NCBI GenBank assembly: GCA_947174955.1
Contig: CAMWKX010000003.1
Coordinates: 1-19,860, forward strand
Source: an uncultured Clostridia bacterium
GTDB taxonomy: Bacteria; Bacillota; Clostridia; Christensenellales; Borkfalkiaceae
Direction of reading: 5' to 3'
DNA: 19,860 nucleotides
A program made the position numbers and the translations under genes. Positions 7,003 through 14,200 of this stretch are shown in pieces. Each line of letters opens with the position of its first letter. Position 1 is the stretch's first letter. The notes below the pieces were generated by a model. That model was given only the letters and a program-made list of their open reading frames with translations. It was not told where the DNA came from and made no database searches.

Positions 7003-7881
7003 ATGAAAAAGATTTTAGCTTTTGCGCTTTCAAGTGTGTTCGCTGTTTCCGGTGCGGTTGTCTTTTCGGCTTGCGCACACAAAGAAAAATCCGCGCCGCA
7101 GGATAATCTTTACTTCGTTCCCGGTATATACGTCACGGACGGCGTGAAGGTTGAAAACAGCTTATCTTCGGGCGCGACCAAGCTTTCCGACGAAGTATGC
7201 GCGGAAATGAATACCGAAAACGTTTATCGCTGTACGTTGCCCGCAGGGGCAAATCTTCCCGTGCCGACTAGCAAAAGGAAGGATAAGGACGATAACCTTT
7301 ACACCTTTAACGGGTGGTGGGCTATCGTAAACGCTACCGTAACTTATTACGAAAAGGTGCCTACTGTTGCGGAGACTACTTTCCTTTACGCCGACTGGCG
7401 CGCGGACTTATCCCAGCGCAAGGACCCCGTAATACCCGACGCCGGCGACGAGGTGGAACCCGTTCACTATATGTCGGTAAAACACGCTTCGGGCGACACG
7501 GAAAGAATAACTCTGCGCAAGGCGTATACGAATATGACGAGCGCGGAAACTCTCGGGTATTTATTCCCCGTAGAGCTTTACGCGGAGGGCTTCGAACTGA
7601 ACAAGGGCGACGTTATCTCGGTATATACCACGGGGTTAACCGATTCCGAAAAGGCGGTTATTTCTCCCGTTCTGGACAGCAACAATACGAGGTCGATACA
7701 GCTCGAAAAGAGCACTCAGAAGGAAAACGATACGGCGGATTATCTGACCGCCGACCCCGGTTCTCAGAGAAGGGCGCCCACGGTAACTTATAAACCCGAA
7801 ACGGCGGGAACGTTCAATATTTATATCAAGTACTTCAACAAGGGCAGCATTATGGCTGTTTATCTGGAACCCAAAGACTAA
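7003..7881 (+). CDS. Surface lipoprotein with InlB-like repeat, accessory to amylase
   Basis: This 292-residue protein has a signal peptide with lipobox VFSAC (Cys24). Residues about 72-133 contain a degenerate Listeria-Bacteroides-type repeat (LPAGANLPVP, YTFNGWWAI, ETTFLYADW). The C-terminal region, about 150-290, is beta-rich and closes with GTFNIYIKYFNKG. That ending resembles FTVYLKVYNDGG in the lipoprotein at 3073, so the two share an order of modules (lipobox, repeat, beta domain) and may be distant paralogues. No catalytic motif is seen. It starts 12 nt after the amylase gene with GGTGG as ribosome site, so it is in the same transcript. The likely role is holding substrate near the amylase or binding-protein complex, which is inferred from context only. 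Confidence 0.82.
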   Translation: MKKILAFALSSVFAVSGAVVFSACAHKEKSAPQDNLYFVPGIYVTDGVKVENSLSSGATKLSDEVCAEMNTENVYRCTLPAGANLPVPTSKRKDKDDNLYTFNGWWAIVNATVTYYEKVPTVAETTFLYADWRADLSQRKDPVIPDAGDEVEPVHYMSVKHASGDTERITLRKAYTNMTSAETLGYLFPVELYAEGFELNKGDVISVYTTGLTDSEKAVISPVLDSNNTRSIQLEKSTQKENDTADYLTADPGSQRRAPTVTYKPETAGTFNIYIKYFNKGSIMAVYLEPKD

Positions 7882-7906
7882 AAGTTTATTTTCTCCTCCT
7901 AAGTAT

Positions 7907-7949
7907 TCCGTTCGGAACTTCCCCGACGTGCGGAGAAGTTCCGAACGGA
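7907..7949. other. Strong stem-loop between lipoprotein and lacI-family gene
   Basis: TCCGTTCGGAACTTC (7907-7921) pairs perfectly with GAAGTTCCGAACGGA (7935-7949) around a 13-nt loop. No U-tract follows on either strand, so an ordinary intrinsic terminator is not supported. It divides the secreted-protein genes from the regulator and transporter genes, and may stabilise upstream mRNA or partly stop transcription. No convincing promoter is seen between it and the gene at 7980. Confidence 0.6.
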
Positions 7950-7979
7950 TGAAGCGCAGTAAATACTACGGATATTAAA

Positions 7980-8777
7980 ATGGAAAAAATCACGATAAAG
8001 GACGTTGCCCGTCTTGCGGGCGTGTCGGTTGCGACCGTTTCTTACATAATAAACGGCAAGCACGAGGAGAGATATACGCAGGATACGAAGCGTAAAGTTT
8101 TACAAATCGTAAACCTGTACGGATTTCAGCCTTCGCGGCTTGCGCAGTCGTTCGCGCTGAGCACGAGCAGAAGCGTCATTATCCTCACGGGCAAGCACGA
8201 ATCCATTTTGCAAAAAGCCGAAAGCTACGACTTTCTGCGGCTTTTTTGCAAGACGTTCGAAAGGCTGGGTTACAACCTCATTATGCGTACCCATTTGGAA
8301 AACACGAGGATAGATACGGCGGACGCGATAATTTGCGTGGGAATGGAGGAGGACGGCTTCCGCAGACTTGCGCAGGAAAATTACGTGCCGCTTTTGTCGG
8401 TTGACGGAAAAATAAACGACGAGCTGTTCTTTCAGATTTATCAGGACTTTAACCACGTATTGAAAGAGGGTGAAAAGGCATTCGGCAAGGACAACTTTTC
8501 GTTGGTGCTCGTCGATATGTACAATCAGACTTTAAAGGACGAGATAAGCGCGCTGTACGATAAGATAGTGTTTATAGCCGACGATGACGTGAGTAAATTG
8601 CCGAAGGGAAATATCGTTACGGTCAATTCTTCGCTGAAAAGTCTGGGCGTTCGTTATAATTCTCAGATAATGTTCGTGCCCGCAAACACGCAGGCGAGGG
8701 TGGACGCCATTTTAGACTGCTTCAACAAGGCGACGGAGCGTGTTCAGGGCACGACGCATACCGTACGGGTAAAGTAA
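7980..8777 (+). CDS. LacI-family transcriptional regulator with shortened effector domain
   Basis: The N-terminus is a clear LacI-type HTH: ITIKDVARLAGVSVATVSYI at residues 4-23, then KHEERYTQDTKRKVLQIVNLYGFQPSRLA with a hinge-helix-like segment at 51-60. The HTH binds operators, and the following domain normally senses a sugar. At 265 residues it is roughly 65-75 shorter than typical family members, and the periplasmic-binding-protein-like core (about 64-245) lacks many usual conserved blocks. It probably controls the surrounding alpha-glucan genes through the TTAAACGGTTAA sites at 2954 and 4519. That is inferred from position. The ribosome site is weak. Its TAA overlaps the ATG of the following GH13 gene by one base, so the regulator and cytoplasmic enzyme are translationally coupled. 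Confidence 0.88.
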   Translation: MEKITIKDVARLAGVSVATVSYIINGKHEERYTQDTKRKVLQIVNLYGFQPSRLAQSFALSTSRSVIILTGKHESILQKAESYDFLRLFCKTFERLGYNLIMRTHLENTRIDTADAIICVGMEEDGFRRLAQENYVPLLSVDGKINDELFFQIYQDFNHVLKEGEKAFGKDNFSLVLVDMYNQTLKDEISALYDKIVFIADDDVSKLPKGNIVTVNSSLKSLGVRYNSQIMFVPANTQARVDAILDCFNKATERVQGTTHTVRVK

Positions 8778-10474
8778 TGAATAAGTACGCTATATTTCAC
8801 AAACCCGAAAGCAATTTTGCATACGCCACGTCAAGTAACAGGCTTGCGATTGTTTTAAGGGTTGCCGCTAACGACAAGTTAGACAAGGTCGAAATTCTTT
8901 ACAATAACAAATACAGATTTACAAAAACCCGTTCGGCTGTCACGATGGAGCGATATGCGGAGGACGGTATTTTCTGCTTTTACCGTGCGGAGATTACCTT
9001 GCCAGACGCGCGCTTTGCATACATTTTCAGGATAACCGAAAAGGGCAAAGCTTTTTATTATTCCGAAGAAGGTCTTACGGAAGAATACAAATTCAATCTT
9101 GCATACTATACGTTCTTTCAGTTTGCGTTTATAAACGGCGTGGATGTTATGCCGGTAGTGGACTGGGCGGATAGCGCCGTTTTCTATCAGATTTTCGTCG
9201 ACAGATTTTTTCGCGGCGACTACGCAAAGGACGACAAATATATAAATACGCCGTGGGGCAGAGATATCAACCGCTATTCGTTTACGGGCGGCGACCTCGA
9301 AGGAATTACGCAAAAGCTTGCGTATCTCAAAGATATGGGAATAAACGCCTTATATCTTACGCCTATTTTCCTGTCGGATTCAAACCATAAGTACAACATA
9401 AAGGACTATCTTACGGTAGATCCGCAGTTCGGCGACGGTGAGAAACTGAAAAGACTTCTGTCGTCGGCGCACGGGTTGGGAATTAAAGTCATTATCGATA
9501 CCGTTTTCAACCACTGCGACCGCAATCACGAATATTTCAGGGACGCGGAGTCGAAAGGTAAAGCTTCGGCATACTACGACTGGTTTATAATCGACGGCGA
9601 TTACCCTGACGCCAAGCGCGGAAACTATGCGTGTTTTGCGGAATGTAAGCATATGCCGAAATGGGATACGGGCAACCCCGACGTGCGGAGGTATCTGACG
9701 GATATCGCGCTCGAATATCTGAAAATAGGGTTCGACGGGCTGAGGCTCGATGTCGCCGACGAAATATCGCACGAAATGTGGCGGCAGCTCAGACGCGAGG
9801 TAAAGGAAAAGTATCCCGACGCGCTCATTATAGGCGAGATATGGCACGACAACGAGCACTGGCTGAAAGGCGACCAGTTTGACGGCGTAATGAACTACAA
9901 GCTTCAGAAAATTCTGGTCGACTATTTCGGGGAAGCTCCCGTGAGCGCAAAGAACGCGGCGGACAGAATGAACGGCGTGCTTGTTGCTAACACCGTGCAG
10001 GCTATCGCAAATTCGCTGAACTTTTTAGATAATCACGATACGCCGAGGTTTTTGCGGGTTGCGGGCGGAAGTTGCGACAAGCTCTTATGCGCGCTCTGCG
10101 CAATGGTAATGTTCCCGGGTATGCCGTGCGTTTTCTACGGGACGGAAATTCCGCTCGACGGCGACGGCGACCCCGATTGCAGAAAGCCCTTCGACTGGAC
10201 TTTCAAAGGTTGCAAAGAGGGCTTCAAAGACAACGTAAAAGCCATTCTCGGTTTGAAAAATTTTGCCGCTTTAAAGGGCGTAGAGTGCCGCATATGCGCC
10301 GATCACGGTGTTTTATCTATTAAAAGGACGGCTGGCGGAGAGAGTATTACCGCTTATTTCAATACGAGCGGCAGGGCAAAGAAAATCGACGTTAAAGGTA
10401 GCGTGGTTTTCAGTTTAAATTATAATGACAACGTAATTTTAAACAACGGTACGGTCGTTGTTAAAGATATTTAA
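8777..10474 (+). CDS. Cytoplasmic GH13 neopullulanase/cyclomaltodextrinase/maltogenic amylase-like enzyme
   Basis: This 565-residue GH13 enzyme has no signal peptide, so it acts on imported oligosaccharides in the cytoplasm. Residues 1-120 form a beta-rich N-terminal domain of the CBM34/alpha-amylase-N type. The barrel begins near WADSAVFYQIFVDRF (130-144). Region I is DTVFNH (241-246), region II GLRLDVADE with nucleophile Asp325, region III IIGEIW with acid/base Glu354, and region IV FLDNHD with Asp421, so it should be active. The N-domain plus barrel arrangement fits subfamily GH13_20 (neopullulanase, cyclomaltodextrinase, maltogenic amylase); these activities overlap and cannot be separated here. 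It is coupled to the LacI-family gene and precedes the importer genes. Together these suggest import of maltodextrins or cyclodextrins followed by intracellular hydrolysis. Confidence 0.93.
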   Translation: MNKYAIFHKPESNFAYATSSNRLAIVLRVAANDKLDKVEILYNNKYRFTKTRSAVTMERYAEDGIFCFYRAEITLPDARFAYIFRITEKGKAFYYSEEGLTEEYKFNLAYYTFFQFAFINGVDVMPVVDWADSAVFYQIFVDRFFRGDYAKDDKYINTPWGRDINRYSFTGGDLEGITQKLAYLKDMGINALYLTPIFLSDSNHKYNIKDYLTVDPQFGDGEKLKRLLSSAHGLGIKVIIDTVFNHCDRNHEYFRDAESKGKASAYYDWFIIDGDYPDAKRGNYACFAECKHMPKWDTGNPDVRRYLTDIALEYLKIGFDGLRLDVADEISHEMWRQLRREVKEKYPDALIIGEIWHDNEHWLKGDQFDGVMNYKLQKILVDYFGEAPVSAKNAADRMNGVLVANTVQAIANSLNFLDNHDTPRFLRVAGGSCDKLLCALCAMVMFPGMPCVFYGTEIPLDGDGDPDCRKPFDWTFKGCKEGFKDNVKAILGLKNFAALKGVECRICADHGVLSIKRTAGGESITAYFNTSGRAKKIDVKGSVVFSLNYNDNVILNNGTVVVKDI

Positions 10475-10509
10475 AATCAAACTTTTTATAGACGGGAGGA
10501 AAGAATAAT

Positions 10510-11799
10510 ATGGTTAAAAAACGTTTGATGGCATTACTTGTATGCGGAGCGCTTATGGCGGGTTCGGTTGCTGGGCTTGCGGGCTGTAAGAAGGACGACT
10601 CGATAAAGCTCACCGTTTGGGGCTCGGCTTCTCAGCAGGAAACTCTTAAACAGATGGTTGAGGACTTCAAGGCGGCTAACCCCGACACGAAATACAATAT
10701 CACCGTAGGTCTTGGCGAAGAGGAGTTCGCGTACGAAAACGTTCAGAGAGACCCCGAAGCGGCGGCCGACGTATTCAGCTATCCCAGCGACCAACTCATT
10801 CCTCTTTTGCGTATCGGCGCACTTGCGCGTTTGGGTGGTGACAATCTTGCCCAAGTAAAGGCAAATAACAGCGCCGACTCCGTTGAGGCGGGTTCTATAG
10901 AATACGGCACGGCGGAAGAGAAAGTATACGGATATCCGTTCGCTGCGGATAACGGTTACTTTATGTACTACGACAAATCGGTCATTTCCGATAGCGAGGT
11001 TGCCACGCTGGAAGGCATTATTTCCGCGTGCGAGAGAGCGAGCGAAAAAAAGAGCAAGAAAATTGCCTGGGCATTAGATACTGCTTTCTACACGGCGGGT
11101 TGGTTCTTCACGTTCGGATGCAGTTACTCGGTCGACTACGATTACAGCGCAAATTATAAAGAAACCGTGGATATAGATTTCAATAATGAGGGCGGTATAA
11201 AAGCTTCTAAGGCTATGGCAAAGCTTGCGAACAGTAGTGCGTTCGCGGGCAAAGGCACAAGCAACGCAACGATTACCGACGGTTTCAAGACGCATTCGCT
11301 CGCCGTTGCCGTTTCGGGCAACTGGAACGCGAAGGCTATACAGGAAGCGCTCGGCGAAGATTACGGCGTATGCAAACTGCCCACGGTTGAGGTAGACGGC
11401 GAAACAAAGCAGCTTTACTCTTTCAAGGGTTATAAGCTGTTCGGCGTAAACGCGTACAGCAAAAACCGCGCCGAAGCGCATAAGCTTGCGGCGTTCCTTG
11501 CAAACGAAAAAAATCAGAAAACGCGGTTTGAAAAATCTTTGACGAGTCCTACGAATACCGCGGTTGCAGAGCTTGACGACGTTAAAAACAATGCTACTAT
11601 TATGGCGCTCAATGCTCAAAACGCTTTTACGGTAAAGCAAAAAGCCGTTCCGACCACGTTCTGGAGTCCCGTGGGTTCATACGGCTTAAATATTATCGAT
11701 AAGTTAGTGCTTGAAACCGTCCCCGAAGGTGATAAAAACCACATTTCCTATCAGACACAGCTTAATACGATGGTTAATAAAATCAAGGGTAACGCATAA
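10510..11799 (+). CDS. malE: Maltodextrin-type ABC transporter substrate-binding lipoprotein
   Basis: This 429-residue family 1 solute-binding protein has a signal peptide ending in lipobox GLAGC (Cys26), so it is tethered to the outer face of the membrane. Typical features are LTVWGSASQQETLKQMVEDF (34-53) at the start of the mature domain, and GYPFAADNGYFMYYDKSVI (141-159), a hallmark of MalE-like binding proteins. KLAAFLANEKNQ lies near the C-terminus. It would capture maltodextrins released by the surface amylase and deliver them to the permeases encoded next. GGGAGGA at 10494-10500 gives a strong ribosome site nine bases before the ATG, fitting the high demand for a binding protein. It is 35 nt from the GH13 gene and 15 nt from the permease gene, in one operon. 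Ligand identity is inferred from context. Confidence 0.92.
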   Translation: MVKKRLMALLVCGALMAGSVAGLAGCKKDDSIKLTVWGSASQQETLKQMVEDFKAANPDTKYNITVGLGEEEFAYENVQRDPEAAADVFSYPSDQLIPLLRIGALARLGGDNLAQVKANNSADSVEAGSIEYGTAEEKVYGYPFAADNGYFMYYDKSVISDSEVATLEGIISACERASEKKSKKIAWALDTAFYTAGWFFTFGCSYSVDYDYSANYKETVDIDFNNEGGIKASKAMAKLANSSAFAGKGTSNATITDGFKTHSLAVAVSGNWNAKAIQEALGEDYGVCKLPTVEVDGETKQLYSFKGYKLFGVNAYSKNRAEAHKLAAFLANEKNQKTRFEKSLTSPTNTAVAELDDVKNNATIMALNAQNAFTVKQKAVPTTFWSPVGSYGLNIIDKLVLETVPEGDKNHISYQTQLNTMVNKIKGNA

Positions 11800-11814
11800 A
11801 TTTACGGTGAAGTA

Positions 11815-13323
11815 ATGGTAGATTTAGAGTATCTCAAATTGTCGCCGTTTGGAAAGTTTTGGTTTAATTTCAAGGCGTTTTTCAAGCGTTTGCCGTCGTC
11901 GTTTGCGGCATTCTTCAAGGCGATACCAAAAAAACTATATAGCCTGTGGCTGGCTTTTGCCGGAATATTTATAAATATCGGCAGGGCGGCTAAGGACGGC
12001 GACTGGAAAACGAGATCGTCGTTCGTTGTGATGGGCTTCGGACTTATAACCCGCAAGCAGTATCTGCGCGGAATTTTATATCTCTTTTTCGAAGTGCTGT
12101 TTATTCTTTATATGGTGTTCTTCGGCTGGAAGTACCTTGCGAAAATGGGCAGCCTCGGAGAAGTCGTCCGTGCGGAGGTATGGGACGACGCAGTAGGCGA
12201 TTACGTAATCAACAACTATGACAACAGCCTTTTGATTTTGCTGTATTCGCTGTTGACCATATTCATAATGACGGCGTTCGTCTATATGTGGTATCAGAAC
12301 GTGAAGGGCAACCTTTTATCGCAACAGTATGTGGAAGCGCATCTGCACCTGCCCACTACGAAAGACGATATCAATTCGTACGTTAACGAAAACTACCATA
12401 AATCTTTGCTGGCAATTCCGATGCTCGGGCTTGTTTTGTTCACAATTCTGCCCATCTTTTTTATGATATTCATAGCGTTTACCAACTACGACCAGTACCA
12501 TATGCCCCCGGCGCAGTTGTTCGAGTGGGTGGGCGTGGATAACTTCCAGACCGTGCTCGGCGGAGGAATTGGTTCTAACAGCAAGACCTTTGCTTATACA
12601 TTTAAGGAAGTGCTGTTATGGACGATAGTCTGGGCGCTTTTTGCAACCGTATCGAACTACGTACTTGGTATGATTGTGGCGATACTCATAAACAAAAAGG
12701 GCATAAAATTCAAAAAACTGTGGCGTACCATTCTCGTAATGACGATAGCTATTCCGCAGTTCGTGTCCTTGATGTTTATGTCGCAACTGCTTTCCGAACA
12801 AGGGCTTATAAACAATATTTTGTTGAAGTGGAACTGGATTGACAAGCCTGTACCTTTTTTGAGTGACGGCACTTTGGCAAAGGTAGTTATTATCGCAGTC
12901 AATATATGGATAGGTATTCCGTACTCTATGCTTATCTGCACGGGCATACTTATGAATATTCCCGAGGATTTGTACGAGTCGGCGCGTATTGACGGCGCTG
13001 GTCCCTTTAAAGCGTATATGCAGATAACACTTCCGTATATGCTGCACGTAACGATGCCGTACCTTATAACGCAGTTTATAGGTAACCTCAACAACTTCAA
13101 CGTAATCTTCCTGTTGACGGGCGCTGTCCCCGAGCCAATGGATATGCATTATGCGAACAGAACCGACCTTTTGATAACCTGGCTGTACAAACTTACTTTG
13201 AGCGGAAAGCAATACGGGCTTGCTTCGGTTATAGGTATATTCACGTTTATAGTGGTTGCCGTATTCTCGCTTATATTCTACAACCGTTCCAAATCAGTTA
13301 AAAACGAGGAGGAATTTATGTAA
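11815..13323 (+). CDS. malF: Maltodextrin ABC transporter permease, MalF-like
   Basis: This 502-residue inner-membrane permease has hydrophobic segments around residues 85-105, 138-158, 198-222, 266-294, 302-325, 355-378 and 470-490. The cytoplasmic EAA loop, YESARIDGAGPFKAYMQITL (387-406), docks to the ATPase. The first 80 residues are unusual in look: a basic, Phe/Trp-rich amphipathic stretch (KFWFNFKAFFKRL and similar) before the first membrane span. Extended N-termini with extra spans are also a feature of MalF, in contrast to MalG. GGTGA precedes the ATG. The last codons supply GAGGAGG for the next gene, and the stop TAA shares one base with the ATG of the MalG-like gene, so the two subunits are translationally coupled, as expected for a heterodimer. 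Confidence 0.93.
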   Translation: MVDLEYLKLSPFGKFWFNFKAFFKRLPSSFAAFFKAIPKKLYSLWLAFAGIFINIGRAAKDGDWKTRSSFVVMGFGLITRKQYLRGILYLFFEVLFILYMVFFGWKYLAKMGSLGEVVRAEVWDDAVGDYVINNYDNSLLILLYSLLTIFIMTAFVYMWYQNVKGNLLSQQYVEAHLHLPTTKDDINSYVNENYHKSLLAIPMLGLVLFTILPIFFMIFIAFTNYDQYHMPPAQLFEWVGVDNFQTVLGGGIGSNSKTFAYTFKEVLLWTIVWALFATVSNYVLGMIVAILINKKGIKFKKLWRTILVMTIAIPQFVSLMFMSQLLSEQGLINNILLKWNWIDKPVPFLSDGTLAKVVIIAVNIWIGIPYSMLICTGILMNIPEDLYESARIDGAGPFKAYMQITLPYMLHVTMPYLITQFIGNLNNFNVIFLLTGAVPEPMDMHYANRTDLLITWLYKLTLSGKQYGLASVIGIFTFIVVAVFSLIFYNRSKSVKNEEEFM

Positions 13324-14189
13324 TGGAAAAAAGAAAATTCAGAAGCAAGAAAGTTTCGGAACGAATTACGCTTGCGGTTATATACACGATTCTCGCGATA
13401 ATTTCAATAGTATGGCTCGTGCCGTTCTTTATGCTTATCATTATCTCCTTCCGTGGCGAAGCGGTAGGTATGTCTGCGGATTACCTTTTCCCCAAGCAGT
13501 GGTCTTTCGATAACTATATCAAGCTGTTTACCAAAACCAAGTTTTTAACCTGGTACGGCAATACTCTGCTCGTTTCCGCAATCGTTACGGTTTTTCAGAC
13601 GATAATCGTTCTGATGACGAGCTACGCCCTATCGAGAATGCGCTTTAAACTGCGTAAGCCGCTTATGAACTTAATGCTCATACTCGGAATGTTCCCCGGC
13701 TTTCTGTCGATGACGGCGGTATATTTCGTGCTCAAAGAGATAAATCTTACGCAGAACCTGCTGGGACTTATGCTCGTATATACGGCAAGCTCGGCAATGC
13801 AGTACTATATCTGTAAGGGCTTCTTCGATACTATTCCGAAATCTTTGGATGAGGCGGCAAGGATAGACGGCGCAAGCAGGCACACGATATTTGTAAAAAT
13901 AATTCTGCCCCTTGCAAAACCTATTATAATTTACACCATTCTCACGGCGTTTATCGCACCCTGGGGCGAGTATATGTTCTCGTCGTTTATAATGCTCGGC
14001 GACACCGACAAGTATACCGTTGCAGTCGGTATGAAGTCGTGGATAGACAACGCTACGCTTATGAGTGAAGGATACTTTTCGATATTCTGTGCCGCTGCGG
14101 TGGTTGTTTCGATACCCATAACCGCACTGTTTATATGGCTGCAAAGATACTACGTTGCCGGCGTAACGGGCGGCTCGGTGAAAGGTTAA
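13323..14189 (+). CDS. malG: Maltodextrin ABC transporter permease, MalG-like
   Basis: This 288-residue membrane protein is the second permease subunit. It has about six hydrophobic segments (near residues 16-42, 80-102, 113-136, 143-162, 198-220 and 251-274). Its EAA loop, DEAARIDGASRHTIFVKIIL (176-195), is the conserved contact with the ATPase. The length matches MalG/carbohydrate permeases of the CUT1 family. Translation start is coupled to the MalF-like gene by a one-base stop/start overlap, with GAGGAGG inside the upstream gene. The ATPase gene begins 11 nt later with GAGGTG as ribosome site. With the binding protein and MalF-like partner it forms a complete importer. Confidence 0.94.
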   Translation: MEKRKFRSKKVSERITLAVIYTILAIISIVWLVPFFMLIIISFRGEAVGMSADYLFPKQWSFDNYIKLFTKTKFLTWYGNTLLVSAIVTVFQTIIVLMTSYALSRMRFKLRKPLMNLMLILGMFPGFLSMTAVYFVLKEINLTQNLLGLMLVYTASSAMQYYICKGFFDTIPKSLDEAARIDGASRHTIFVKIILPLAKPIIIYTILTAFIAPWGEYMFSSFIMLGDTDKYTVAVGMKSWIDNATLMSEGYFSIFCAAAVVVSIPITALFIWLQRYYVAGVTGGSVKG

Positions 14190-14200
14190 AGAGGTGAATT

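Noticed and set aside
10444..10464. AACAACG/CGTTGTT inverted repeat at the end of the cytoplasmic GH13 gene
   Set aside because: It lies inside coding sequence with a 7-nt spacer and no U-tract, so chance similarity is as likely as a regulatory site.
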